This document shows, piece after piece, positions 1 to 9,814 of a DNA stretch of 64,000 nt. Source of the DNA: Cardiocondyla obscurior (lineage: Eukaryota; Arthropoda; Insecta; Hymenoptera; Formicidae). Numbering within the stretch: position 1 is the stretch's first letter; each line of letters starts with the position of its first letter. Made by a program: the position numbers and the translations under genes. Under the pieces are notes generated by a model that was not told the origin of the DNA, ran no database searches, and saw nothing but the letters and a program-made list of their open reading frames with translations. The stretch covers positions 6,019,001 to 6,083,000 of the forward strand of contig NC_091865.1 of assembly GCF_019399895.1 (NCBI RefSeq), written 5' to 3'.

Positions 1-130
1 AAAAGAGGAAGACAGTCCCAGGTTGCACAAACGACGTCTCCGTAAACGCACCCGGGTGTGTTGGATTCACTCGAAGAGACTTCCAAGATACAAAAAAAAC
101 AATACTAATAATATAAATAGTATTTTATAC

Positions 131-271
131 CTGTAACTGTCTGGCGTTGCCATACGCCATAAGGTAAGTAAAAATTGTTTGTCTGGTGCTATTATATCAT
201 TGCCACTTCCACGTTTTTGTTATTGTTCTGCAAATAGACTTAAAATATATTCAAATGTATCTGGTTGTAAT
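131..271 (-). pseudogene. Harbinger copy H1 transposase, exon 2 fragment
   Basis: Read on the minus strand, a TTTTTCAG acceptor leads into a 47-codon exon that ends at a GTATAAAA donor. Its end reads LWRMATPDSYR, the stretch that precedes the DDE core in PIF/Harbinger (HARBI1-like) transposases. It continues in frame from the exon at 796-1019 (split codon HFR/LQ). One in-frame TAA follows the word LFAEQ. Downstream exons with the catalytic residues are not recognisable in bases 1-130, so this copy is cut off or rearranged there. The family assignment rests on this exon plus the first one. Confidence 0.7.
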
Positions 272-299
272 CTGAAAAATGCAAAGAAATAAAATAATA

Positions 300-724
300 T
301 GTTGCACCGGAGCGGTGCACGGGGTCCGTCCTCCGAATATTACACTTTCCAGTGTAATAGGTGGCACGGAGTTTTGTAAAAATAAATATACTTTTAGTCG
401 TATAAAGTATATTGGTGAGTTTATTTCTCCTTGATGTTTCAGTGATAGAGTTACGAGTCGCTACCTCGAACTCCCGAACTGACTTGCACGAGCTTCGGAG
501 CTCGTGCATTATATATTATTATTTTTTAGTCTTGTCAGCGAAATAGCAGAAGGAAGTGGCCGCGTGCCCTACTGCCTTCTGCTGATAGCGCGTGATGTCG
601 AAAGGTTGACAAGATGGATTCTTGAGCTCAGCAGATTCCAACAGTTTGGTAATCTGCTGAGTTGTGTATAAAAATGTGTCGCGCGTGGTGGTCAATGACC
701 AGCGTGCGCTGTCGGGTTACAACA
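300..724 (-). mobile_element. solo LTR a (Gypsy-type), in the Harbinger H1 intron
   Basis: The 425-bp block reads TGTTGTAACCC to GGTGCAACA on the minus strand, with TG/CA ends and a flanking 4-bp direct repeat AATA (296-299 and 725-728). It lies inside the intron between the two H1 transposase exons and has no internal region or partner LTR nearby, so it is a solo LTR. Its 3' terminus folds as TGCACCG-CTC-CGGTGCA, and the same terminal hairpin occurs in the solo LTR at 28443-28990. The 4-bp duplication is A/T-rich, so it is weaker evidence than the matching termini. Confidence 0.72.
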
Positions 725-795
725 AATAATATATGTTCTTTGCAAAGATATATGTAATTGTGTTTAACAGAAATATAAGAAAATAGTAACTTTAC

Positions 796-1019
796 CTGAA
801 ATGACTCTTGAATTCATTTGTATTAAATTGTGGTACAATTCGTTCTACAAAGTTGTCAATTTTTGGAATTCGCAATTGTAACTTTTTATGTTTATGCTTC
901 CAAACTTCAAAATATATTAATGCAGACAATATTTCATCTTCTTCATCGTCTAAATAGGGTGGAATGTTGAAGAAATTATTTGCAATATACATTACAGCAG
1001 GAAATGGTAAATTTGCCAT
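796..1019 (-). pseudogene. Harbinger copy H1 transposase, first exon
   Basis: A 75-codon exon starts with ATG at 1019 and ends at a GTAAAG donor. It encodes an acidic segment (YLDDEEDEIL) followed by RIPKIDNFVERIVPQF and EFKSHFR, the N-terminal signature of HARBI1-like transposases. The following exon is at 131-271, and solo LTR a sits in the intron between them. The exon itself is open. The gene as a whole is a pseudogene because of a stop in exon 2 and the missing catalytic exons. Confidence 0.75.
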
Positions 1020-1248
1020 CTTGTCACTATTTCATTTATGTCACACAACAACTCCCACATAACAATTCGTCGTCTAGGGCCACTGAATTTCGTAGATGCA
1101 GCACTATAAATATTGCCCACTTTTAGAGTCTATGTACCTATCACTAATAAAAGAAACTGTCTTTACTTATGACTTGTAAACTTAAGTCCAATATCACTGT
1201 TTTGTTTTATCTTAATATCACACATGTATTTCCGTTAATACAATAGAA

Positions 1249-2010
1249 TCACATCTTGTTAGCTATTTTTTCTAAAATATTCAATAATCTATCTTGACGA
1301 TTTATAAACTCTTCATGCATTTTTTTTCTTTCTTCTTTGGTCTCTTGTAGAAGAGTCATTAATCTTTCTAATGCAGGTTTCTCAGTTGTTTTCCTATCTA
1401 AAATCAGAGCAAAAATAATAACGAAATAAATACATTTTATATTGTTTTATATATTTTTTTAGTTTTTTTACTCTAAATAATTTGTACTTACGTTTGCGAG
1501 GTTTATCCGCTAAAAGAGATGGCGAAGGTGATCTTAGACTTAAAGAACTGCTGTTAGAATTATAAGAAGTTGATGCCACATTAGACGTATCTAATGTAAG
1601 AACCGGAATCATCCATGGCTTGTGTCCAAATAAGTCATCCATTAGCTGAAAAATACATAAGTTTTATTTATCTCATTTTAACACGTTAGCTACCAATGTC
1701 TCACATTTGAATATGACCTTATTCTGTTCTACAACGCCAGTGTATCATAACTGACTTATTCGAATATTAAAATAACATAGAAATGTGTTATTTTAATATT
1801 TGAATAAGTCAGTTATGATACACTGGCATAGTGAAACAGAATATTCATGTCATATTCACCTGTAAGGTACTGGCAGCTAACGTGTTAATTTTAATTTAAA
1901 AATCTAATAATAAATAAATAATTGAGTACAATTTTACCTTAAAATGGAACCAGCTGGGTTTATTGATGTCGCTTTTATTAGTATTTTTCTCTTTGTTATA
2001 TGTATAACTT
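1249..2010 (-). pseudogene. Harbinger H1 Myb/SANT-like partner gene, 5' truncated
   Basis: Three exons are visible on the minus strand: about 1938-2000 (remnant related to NWSHFE of the H2 copy), 1492-1645 (LMDDLFGHKPWMIPVL, Ser-rich linker, KPRKRK basic patch, GTAAGT donor) and 1249-1398 (KTTEKPALERLMTLLQ, charged helix, stop). This is the Myb/SANT-like DNA-binding partner that PIF/Harbinger elements carry beside the transposase. The Myb-domain exons found in the H2 copy at 26.57-27.17 kb are absent here. A TTAA-flanked MITE occupies the intron at 1682-1884. Unlike H2, this gene runs in the same direction as the transposase exons. Confidence 0.75.
1682..1884. mobile_element. TTAA-flanked MITE (piggyBac-type), copy 1
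   Basis: The 203-bp block is flanked by TTAA at 1678-1681 and 1885-1888, with terminal inverted repeats CACGTTAGCT / AGCTAACGTG. The interior is a near-perfect palindrome centred near 1782, with long arms starting CCAGTGTATCATAACTG. TTAA duplication is the hallmark of piggyBac transposition, so this is a non-autonomous piggyBac-like MITE. A homologous copy sits at the same place in Harbinger H2 (26311-26511). Confidence 0.85.
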
Positions 2011-2226
2011 GCGTAATCTAAAAGTAACATTTTATTTTACATATCTTAAACTATTTCTACAGAGATAATTTTTAAACATTTTAAACTTACCTGTCTGTAA
2101 TCCAAACAAAAGGTGCAGATACTCGGCAGTAGATAGAACTTCGCTTATTAAATTTTTGCAGATTCTCGAAATTTGCTGTATCAGCAAAAATAACATGTGA
2201 TTTTTGCTACCAATGCTACGTAAGAT

Positions 2227-2330
2227 GGTCCGTTTGCGTAGCGTTGGTCGCGTTGGCAGCGCCAATGGACCACTATTAAGGAGCGTTTAGAGCGAAAGCT
2301 TTGGGAGCGTTTAGAAGCAGTGACTGGACC
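2227..2330. mobile_element. short MITE with GGTCC ends at the glycoprotein break
   Basis: A 104-bp segment starts GGTCC and ends TGACTGGACC. It abuts the last recognisable codon of the glycoprotein fragment at 2331-2901. Related sequence, ending in the same TGACTGGACC, abuts the other glycoprotein half at 28392. No convincing target-site duplication is visible. The alternative is that it is simply degenerate repeat. Confidence 0.45.
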
Positions 2331-2901
2331 GTACCCTGTATTGGCTGAGTTTACAAGTGTCGGTCGGTTGAGGATCCCAAAATGTTTGACCACCTTCCAT
2401 ATCGATGCAATGAGATTTTTTAAGAGCACACACTATTCTTGACCTCAATATTACTTGATTTGTATTTAGTCGTACGTCGGCTGCGTAATTTTGTAAAGTG
2501 ATTTTAATAGTGCCCAGCACTATAACATCTAACCAAGTTCCATAAGGATCGGAATATGAAGATTCCGCGCATTCTCCTTCGCTATCTACGTTTCCAGCTA
2601 ATATTATCGGACGGCTGACTGTAGAGTTCGTTCTTATTCCCGTAATTAAAGTTCTGCTAATAATGAGTGATCCGTCATTTTGCATACGCTTACATGCGTC
2701 TCGCGATACTTCATGGATGTACGAAAATTTGCCATTTCGCACATCACTCGTATGCGAGAACATGCCGCATCTCCTTACCGTGCGGTCTATTTCCACTTTA
2801 CACTGTATAACTTCTACAGTTTTAAAATCATCTTTTTGCAACAATTGTAGGTATACTTTATGAATGGTATTTACTATTACGAGTGGTATATCCACAGACA
2901 T
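2331..2901 (-). pseudogene. chuvirus-like glycoprotein, N-terminal half (endogenous viral element or captured env)
   Basis: This open minus-strand segment of about 190 codons has the cysteine pattern and landmark words of the Chuviridae/Jingchuvirales glycoprotein ectodomain (SYIHEVSRDAC, GECAESSYSDPYGTW, DMEGGQTFW). Such genes are widespread in arthropod genomes as endogenous copies or as envelope genes of BEL/Pao elements. The N-terminal signal peptide is not recognisable: upstream codons towards 2976 contain stops. The reading ends at a GGTCC-type MITE. No gag or pol of a carrier element adjoins it, so whether it came as a virus insertion or a retroelement env is open. The family's next part is found at 28393-29547 on the other strand. 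Confidence 0.72.
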
Positions 2902-2976
2902 CTATATTGTACTAGACTGCTAACTCGAAGTTACTAGGCGTCCCAATATATAATGTACAAGTTGTACATGACATAG

Positions 2977-3246
2977 TGTAGCCGGCGGCGATGGGTAGCA
3001 ATAAAGTTACTATCTAATGTAGTTTTAGATTCTTTATTGGGCCTGTTCTCCGATCCTACCTCGACCGCTGTTACTTGCCGACTCTCCGAGACGAGCGTGT
3101 GCTCGGCTAGCAGACGTTACATTTTAGAAGGACTCGTGCTGCTCTCGTGTGTTCACTTATATGAACTAATCGGTCTTGCCACCTTTATACGTGAAACTCG
3201 CAGGCGGCCAACTTAAATCTAGTCGCCTAGCGACCTAGCCCTTACA
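2977..3246 (-). repeat. Gypsy C 3' LTR
   Basis: The 270-bp repeat begins TGTAGCCGGCGG and ends CCTTACA on the plus strand. It matches 8509-8777 almost base for base, with small differences such as GTAGTTTTAG versus GTACTCTTAG. Because the element reads on the minus strand, this is its 3' LTR. Confidence 0.95.
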
Positions 3247-3844
3247 GCTCGGCCAGCCTGACTGCACGGCGACTCGCAAGTGATATGGCCGCCTAGAAGT
3301 CGGACAGCCATATGGCGCGTGCTATAACGTGGCTACAACACAGGTGAGTCTTTTCTAATTAATTTAATTAACGCCCGCTGGCTCGCCCTTATGCTAGATT
3401 AACACCTTGTCAACATTTCGTTCACGGTGCTCCCGCACCTACACCTACGACTCGCTTGTCGTTTGCGTCGCATAACGCCGTCTCGCCTAATTAATTTAAC
3501 AAAGGTTCGCCCATTGTCATGAAGCCCATATACAAAAAAGTAGAATATGTATATATACAACGCAGGTTAATAATTGATTTGTAGAAGAAATAATGGGTAA
3601 ATGGCCTACAATGGCCAACGCGTGCGGTATCGCGTATACAAAAAAAATAAAAATTCCGCTAACTAAACAAAGTAATTAACATAATGTGCGCGTAATTCGC
3701 AAACTAAATTAACATCAAATCGCACGGTTTTCCTGCCGATGCCTCGCAGGCCGACTAATACATATCTATATCTAGGCTTTATCGAAACTTAATTACAGTG
3801 ATTTTTTTCCGGTTAATGTAAAAATGCTATGGCTCCAAGGCCCT
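3247..3844 (-). other. Gypsy C 3' untranslated region
   Basis: About 600 bp lie between the gag-pol stop and the 3' LTR. It contains no ORF that I can support and no clear purine tract next to the LTR. Confidence 0.7.
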
Positions 3845-6800
3845 TTATACTTTTTCGAATGGTTTGAGCTTATCGGCGCTTAGAATTGTATTATACACTT
3901 TGCCGTGGAGCTCCATACCAGGCACTTCTGTCACCACGTATCTCCCGTTATTCAGTACTTTTGAAATTACATACGGACCCTTATAATGAGACTTTAGCTT
4001 CCGAGACTGACCCGGACGATTCTGAGTGTCTCTTACAAGAACTAATTGTTGTTCACGGTACAATGTGGGCTTTTTGTGCGACGCGTCGTAGTAAACCTTA
4101 TTGTACGCTCTGATTCTTTCAGTGGCCTCGACAGCCAAATCGCGCGCCTTTTCTCGCTCGTCACTAATTTGACGATCAATGCCGGCTAGCCGGTCCACGA
4201 GCTCCTTGACATCCCGGTCGGCATGATTGCGTTGATCATACCATAATAGAAGTTTACTCGGGGTATCGTTTAACGACGCGTGCTTGGTGTTGTTTATCAC
4301 GTACTGCACCAAGGGTACGCTTTCGTGCCATGACGTCTCGCTGCCCGCCGCCTTCGTCAACGACGTCTTTATGAATCGGTTCACGCGCTCAACAATGCCG
4401 TTTGCCCACGGCGACGCTACGGCTACTCTACGCACCGCTATCCTGCGCTTTTCGGTAAAGTTTACGAACTCGTTCGCAGTAAAAGCTGTTCCGCGATCCG
4501 TAACCAAAGCTTTAGGCGTACCGAATATGTCAAATAATAATTTTAACTGTGTTATAGTTTCCTTGGCCGTGGTGGAACGAGTGGTCATCAGCCACGTATA
4601 CCGGGTGAACGCCTCGACTACTACGAGGATATGCCGAAATCCTCCTGACTCAGGCAAGGGACCGAAATGATGAACATGTACAATTTCGAATGGTGAGTAC
4701 GGCCCTTTAACTAAATTTAATTCTCCTTCTCTTGAGTGTCCTGAAGCATTGGCCGTTAAACAAACAATGCAGTTATCTAAGTATCGTTTAACTTGCTTCC
4801 TCATGTTAGGAAACCAATAAGTGTTTTTTATGCCTTCTAGCGTCTTGTCAAAACCGCAGTGGGCCATCTCATCATGGTAAATTCGACATACGGGGTTCAC
4901 CATCGCTTCTGGTACGTAAAATCTCGCCCTATCTTCGCCTGTCTTATACACTAATCCTTCGATTAACTTAAATTTATCGCTTTCTGCTTTTTCCAGATTC
5001 TGGGCAAGCTCCTGAATGTTCGGATCCTGAAGCTGCCTGAAAATTGACTCTGCTTCCAGAGGCAAGGCATCTACTAAAGCCACCTGCCTGCTTAGGGCAT
5101 CGACATGCGTCATCTGTCGACCTGGACGGTGAGTCAGTTTAAATCTATAGTTCTGTAGCGCGAGAGTCCATCTGGCTATACGAGGGTTTAAATTTGCTTT
5201 AGTTACTGCGTGCACAAGTGCGTTGCAATCTGTAACTACAGTAAAATCGAGCCCATATAAATATATGTGAAACCTTTCCATTGCCCGTACCACGGCTAGC
5301 ATTTCAAGTTCAAAACTATGATACTTGTTTTCAGATTGATTCGTTGCCTGACTAAAATAGGCAATGGGAGCCCACCCTTGGCACGGCTGTCGCTGCACGA
5401 GGACTGCAGCAAGCCCTTGGCCACTGGCATCAGTATGCAACTGGGTTTCTAATTCTGGATCATAGATCCTCAACACAGGGTATGATTTTAGTTCTCTTTT
5501 GAGTGTTTCAAAGGCTTGACTACAAGCTTGGTCAAACTTGAATTCTGAATTCTTTTTCAGTAGATTATAAAGGGGTTTGGCCTTCACCGCGAAGTTCTGT
5601 ATGAACTTCCTGAAGTAACTGGCCAGACCTAAAAACCTCTGGACCTCGTGCACAGAACTAGGCCTGGGAAATCTGTCGATGGCTTCCGTATGCCGAGGAC
5701 TTAGAGTCATGCCTTTCTCATTTAGTATGTATCCAAGGTACTGTACCTCTTTCTTTAGAAACTGACATTTCTTTAGATTTAATTCAAAGCGATACTTTTT
5801 CAATAAGGTTAAGGCTTCTTTAAGTGACTCCAAATTCTCTTCCACAGATTTCGAGGCGATCATAATGTCATCGATATAAACGCTGGCTTTATCCTGACGG
5901 ATTAACGGTTGCAGCACGTGAACTAGGCGCTTTTGAAATTCCGCCGGACTCTCGCAAAAACCAAAAGGTAAGCGTTTGAACTCGTACTGCCCGTCGGGCG
6001 TCGCGAACGAAAAATACTTTGTGTCAGCCGGGTTTACTTTAATCTGATGAAAGCCGTCTTTCATATCTAATACAGTGTAAATCTTTTTGTTTCCCAGGGA
6101 GGACAGACAGTCTTCTATTCTCGGAAACGGGTACTTTTGCTTAGCCACTCGGCTGTTCAAAGGCCGGAGATCTACGCAAAGACGTACGGCCCCGTTCCGT
6201 TTCTGCACCGGCACGACCCGGGCACAATACGGTGAGTTACTCGGCTGTATTATATCGCGTTCTAACAAATCGTCTATTATTTTACGAATTTCTAGTCTCT
6301 GTACATGTGCAAATTTTCGCGGCGAGTACGCATACGTTGAAAAGTCTTTTAGGTTTATTCTCACGTTATAATTATCATCCACGTACGGAATTTCAGCTGC
6401 CTCTATTTCTCGCACCAATGTTTTCATTTTTTCGTCTATTTCAGGACCGAAGTCGGTGTGTATATTTTCGACGGAACTTTCCGACGCTGTTGCTACCTCG
6501 CATACATCGAATTTCGGCAACAACAGTGTTTCTCCTTGGCTAGCCCAAGAATTCGGTATGTAAACCAACTTTACTTTGTTTGCTTCTAGGAAGTCACGTC
6601 CTATTAGCATGTCTAGCTTGAACTTGTTATTTTTCAGTATATAAGGTTCAAATTGAAATTCTAAATTGGGCCATTGTTCCAAGATAATGAACGTTTTTAT
6701 TTTTCCGTAGGTTTTAATGGGCGTAGCGTTAAGCGCTTGAAACTGGCTTTCCGACGCATCGGGTTTTGAGCCATTACAAAACTCTGCCCAAACGTTCTCC

Positions 6801-8266
6801 CGAATGAAAGATACCGGGCTGCCCGTGTCTACTAATGCCCGTAAATTACAATTATTTTTATACATCTTAATTATTCTAACTGGTCGCTCGCTTACGCTTA
6901 ATCTAACGCCGCTTTCCGCAACCACCGCAATGACTTCATTCTCCGATGTTTCAGGTAGATCCTCTTCTACGGCTGCGACGCGGACTGCATTCCGCTGCTC
7001 GGTGCCGCTGTCCCTGGGCTGCAATGCTGGGCACTCCGGCCTCCGGTGTCCCGGCGCCTTGCAATGGAAACATCGAATATCCGGATTCCTGGCTGGCATA
7101 CTCGGCCGCTCCGCCTTCTCGTACCGAGGCCTTTCGGTACGTCCGCTCTCGGCCCTCGAACCGGGATCCTTAGATTTAAACAAGTTTTTATTAGAATATG
7201 TTTGTCTTTTAGGAGCTTCACTCGACGCGGCCGTGATTCTACGCATCTCTTCCAAGAACTCCTCTACTGTCTCTACTTTGATCGTGGCGGCCGTCGCCCG
7301 GAGGGACGCCTTCCCTATTCCGCCCACTAGCAAATTAATTGAATCGCGCACAGGTAAATTTAGTCTTTTAATTAACGCGAGCTTATTTATCGCGTACGCG
7401 TGGAAAGTTTCTCGCGAATAGTTCCACCGGCGAGCTTCAATCTTTTGCATTTGTTGGTAGAACGGCGTGCGGTTCTCAAAGATGCGCACCAAGGCCTCCT
7501 TCAGCGCCTGCCACGATTGCAGTACTGGGCCCGTCTGGAATTCGTACCAGGTTTTCGCCTCCTTGACGAATTTACTGGATGCCGCCAGCAAAACGGCTCC
7601 CGGCGCAACCCGATGAATTTGCGCTATCTGGTCGACGCGTTCGACCCACGCCAAGACATTTTCATCCTCTGCGCCTCCAAAAGTAGGTATTTGTTGCGCT
7701 ATAATTCTTACTGAGTTAAACGGCGTGTACGTTACCTCAGAATATGAATTATTTCCGTTGCTTACAATTTCCACAGGAATTTCTGCCGGCTGCTCCTCCA
7801 GCTGCTCGGCTACGTGCTCCTCTAGATGCTCGGCTACGTGCTCCTCCAGATGCTCTGCTGCGTTCTCAGCCGGTCCGCTGTACATCGGCACCGTTACGGC
7901 TCCAGGTTGCTGCAGCAGCTGCCTCACCTGGTCCAGCAAAAGCTGGTTCTGCTGCCGGATCTGCTCCGAGAAGACCGCGATGAGATCTGCTACCGGGCGC
8001 TGGACCTGCATCCGCTGCCTTGGCCCCGCGGGGGGTGCGGACTTCGTTGACCGAGCCGTCGCCTCCTCCTCTTCGTCGCAGGACTGCTCCGCTCCGCTGG
8101 GTCCATCACCGGCGCCTTGGTCCCTCAGGTACTTAAGCATAGCTTCCACATATGCCTCCTTATTTCCGGTAACAATCAACTCACGCTTCTTTGCTTCTTT
8201 TTTCAGAGCTTCTACAGTCATGCCTTGCAGGCGTGATCGCTCCGTTTCCTCATCGAAGTCGGTCAT
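3845..8266 (-). CDS. Gypsy C gag-pol polyprotein (1473 aa) with N-terminal SAP-like domain
   Basis: The single uninterrupted ORF encodes, in order: a SAP-like helix-extension-helix at about residues 12-48 (LQGMTVEALKKEAKKREL...), an EH-rich repeat near 150-180, gag, a CCHC knuckle near 400 (CFHCKAPGHRRPEC), a retroviral protease with VDTGS near 480, reverse transcriptase with MKDGFHQI near 735 and the YIDD active site near 798, RNase H (HTDASGQG near 943), and integrase with an HHCC finger near 1130. The integrase has TDRGTAF and GIVERVN, but the first catalytic Asp is replaced by His (HVHHFGP, near 1198). Otherwise it is intact. A SAP domain fused to gag is unusual and could bind chromatin or nucleic acid. 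The ATG at 8266 is chosen because the SAP domain starts just after it. Confidence 0.93.
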   Translation of the reverse strand: MTDFDEETERSRLQGMTVEALKKEAKKRELIVTGNKEAYVEAMLKYLRDQGAGDGPSGAEQSCDEEEEATARSTKSAPPAGPRQRMQVQRPVADLIAVFSEQIRQQNQLLLDQVRQLLQQPGAVTVPMYSGPAENAAEHLEEHVAEHLEEHVAEQLEEQPAEIPVEIVSNGNNSYSEVTYTPFNSVRIIAQQIPTFGGAEDENVLAWVERVDQIAQIHRVAPGAVLLAASSKFVKEAKTWYEFQTGPVLQSWQALKEALVRIFENRTPFYQQMQKIEARRWNYSRETFHAYAINKLALIKRLNLPVRDSINLLVGGIGKASLRATAATIKVETVEEFLEEMRRITAASSEAPKRQTYSNKNLFKSKDPGSRAESGRTERPRYEKAERPSMPARNPDIRCFHCKAPGHRRPECPALQPRDSGTEQRNAVRVAAVEEDLPETSENEVIAVVAESGVRLSVSERPVRIIKMYKNNCNLRALVDTGSPVSFIRENVWAEFCNGSKPDASESQFQALNATPIKTYGKIKTFIILEQWPNLEFQFEPYILKNNKFKLDMLIGRDFLEANKVKLVYIPNSWASQGETLLLPKFDVCEVATASESSVENIHTDFGPEIDEKMKTLVREIEAAEIPYVDDNYNVRINLKDFSTYAYSPRKFAHVQRLEIRKIIDDLLERDIIQPSNSPYCARVVPVQKRNGAVRLCVDLRPLNSRVAKQKYPFPRIEDCLSSLGNKKIYTVLDMKDGFHQIKVNPADTKYFSFATPDGQYEFKRLPFGFCESPAEFQKRLVHVLQPLIRQDKASVYIDDIMIASKSVEENLESLKEALTLLKKYRFELNLKKCQFLKKEVQYLGYILNEKGMTLSPRHTEAIDRFPRPSSVHEVQRFLGLASYFRKFIQNFAVKAKPLYNLLKKNSEFKFDQACSQAFETLKRELKSYPVLRIYDPELETQLHTDASGQGLAAVLVQRQPCQGWAPIAYFSQATNQSENKYHSFELEMLAVVRAMERFHIYLYGLDFTVVTDCNALVHAVTKANLNPRIARWTLALQNYRFKLTHRPGRQMTHVDALSRQVALVDALPLEAESIFRQLQDPNIQELAQNLEKAESDKFKLIEGLVYKTGEDRARFYVPEAMVNPVCRIYHDEMAHCGFDKTLEGIKNTYWFPNMRKQVKRYLDNCIVCLTANASGHSREGELNLVKGPYSPFEIVHVHHFGPLPESGGFRHILVVVEAFTRYTWLMTTRSTTAKETITQLKLLFDIFGTPKALVTDRGTAFTANEFVNFTEKRRIAVRRVAVASPWANGIVERVNRFIKTSLTKAAGSETSWHESVPLVQYVINNTKHASLNDTPSKLLLWYDQRNHADRDVKELVDRLAGIDRQISDEREKARDLAVEATERIRAYNKVYYDASHKKPTLYREQQLVLVRDTQNRPGQSRKLKSHYKGPYVISKVLNNGRYVVTEVPGMELHGKVYNTILSADKLKPFEKV

Positions 8267-8508
8267 CGCTTAGCCGCTTCGACTCTGACCAGGACTCTCT
8301 GCAACTCCGGATCAGGTTGCTGATACACGTAGGAGGCTGCTTACTGCGTGGCCTGCTCCTTTGCTGCCTATACTTCCGGATACCCGTATAGGTAGCACGT
8401 GTTACCTGGACTTGCTCCGATTTTTTGTCTTCTGCTCCTGCGTCTTCTGCTCCTCTTTGAAGGAGACGGAAGAAAACCTTTGGTAATCCCACTTCTGAGA
8501 TTATTTCT

Positions 8509-8777
8509 GTAGCCGGCGGCGATGGGTAGCAATAAAGTTACTATCTAATGTACTCTTAGATTCTTTATTGGGCCTGTTCTCCGATCCTACCTCGACCGCT
8601 GTTACTTGCCGACTCTCCAAGACGAGCGTGTGCTCGGCTAGCAGACGTTACATTTTAGAAGGACTCGTGCTGCTCTCGTGTGTTCACTTATATGAACTAA
8701 TCGGTCTTGCCACCTTTATACGTGAAACTCGCAGGCGGCCAACTTAAATCTAGTCGCCTAGCGACCTAGTCCTTACA
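8509..8777 (-). repeat. Gypsy C 5' LTR
   Basis: This 269-bp repeat is the partner of 2977-3246. On the minus strand it precedes a leader of about 240 bp (8267-8508) that should hold the primer-binding site; I could not assign the primer tRNA. It is followed on the plus side by the duplicated target ATAG. Confidence 0.93.
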
Positions 8778-8903
8778 ATAGTAACCGAATGGAATGTGTC
8801 GTCTGCTTACTGTATACATCAGTATACATATGCGGCACAGCATTACAATCTTTCTTTCTGTTTTTTTTTAATATGCAATAAATTATAAAGCGCAATAACA
8901 AAG

Positions 8904-9421
8904 TGTGTGAAATGACGGGTTCAAAACAATTTCGGTTTTAAATCGGTTATATTTAGTCTCTTTACAAAAGAAATGTTTGTTGTGCGCGACGGCGTCGCAA
9001 AAACTCTAAACGTGCAGCACGCGATTAAATCGAGACACTTGTCTCACGATACTCGACGCGTCGAGAAATGACAAATCGCAAAAAACGGGGAATCCGCACT
9101 CTGTTTTCAAAACGACTGTGTGGCGACCAAAGAAGCCGCTCCTTTTATACCGAGAAAAGGCCCAGAATTTTCGGGAAAGTGCCGGCGCCGATAACACGCT
9201 ATTATGAAGTGATCTAAATCGCTTCAGGTGAGTTTACCGGCGTGACCGCGGCATAAACAGCGTAAAGGTGAGGTAACACGATGCTCACCACGGCGTGTTA
9301 AACATATTGTTGCCGAGGCTGGCGTTGAAGCCAGCTGTTCGGCACGCGGGCGCGGCGTGATCCACGCGACATCGACTCGCTAAGCGGTGACCGCGACTGT
9401 AATTATTTTCCTTTCCGAACA
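8904..9421 (-). repeat. BEL/Pao 1 3' LTR
   Basis: This 518-bp LTR starts TGTGTGAAATGACGGG and ends TTTCCGAACA in plus-strand reading, and looks identical to 18992-19509. It contains a 63-codon minus ORF that is present in both LTRs only because the LTRs are copies. Confidence 0.95.
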
Positions 9422-9616
9422 TCCCGCCCGCCTCGCGAATTACTAAAGACAATGACGCATCGCCGGAATGAATTTACAAGAGTTGATTCGCGATTAACAC
9501 AACATCATGTGCACTGCGCCCAAGCAAGAACGACGCCTCTCAGAGCAGAGAAGCGATGCACGCAAGAAAAATGAACTGAAATGAAGTCACGTCACAATGA
9601 TGCTGCATCGCAGAGC

Positions 9617-9631
9617 AGCCTGAACAATGCT
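9617..9631. repeat. 15-bp target duplication, 5' side of the R1-like LINE
   Basis: AGCCTGAACAATGCT occurs here and again at 13617-13631, directly after the LINE poly(A)-like tail. This fixes the LINE boundaries and shows that the insertion arose by target-primed reverse transcription into BEL/Pao 1. Confidence 0.92.
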
Positions 9632-9814
9632 CTGGGTGGTAAAACATGCACCACCCAGAACAAAAAGGGGATCGTGGCGGGCGGGAAGAAAGGAGGATTC
9701 CCCCCTCCTCCCACCCCTGCCGCTGGAGTACCTATGGAGGTGGACACAGCACCGTCCACCTCCACAGGACCAAAGAGGAAGCCCCTGGAGGAGGAAAGTA
9801 ACAGGGCCAAGTAA
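9632..9814 (+). pseudogene. R1-like LINE ORF1, C-terminal remnant
   Basis: This is the last 60 or so codons of ORF1, rich in Pro, Lys and Thr (KKGGFPPPPTPAAGVPMEVD). The zinc knuckles of the gag-like ORF1 are missing with the 5' truncation. The apparent ATG at 9581 lies in BEL/Pao sequence, so it is not the native start. Its stop overlaps the ORF2 start as TAATG, the arrangement known to couple ORF1 and ORF2 translation in SART1-type LINEs. Confidence 0.7.

Larger units (their letters stand above)
2977..8777 (-). mobile_element. complete Gypsy LTR retrotransposon C
   Basis: LTRs at 2977-3246 and 8509-8777 differ at only a few positions, both with TGTA...TTACA ends, and the element is bracketed by the 4-bp target duplication ATAG (2973-2976, 8778-8781). 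Transcription is on the minus strand, so the right-hand LTR is the 5' one. One gag-pol ORF (3845-8266) fills the interior. There is no env. It is structurally complete and young. A usual polypurine tract is not evident beside the 3' LTR. Confidence 0.95.
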
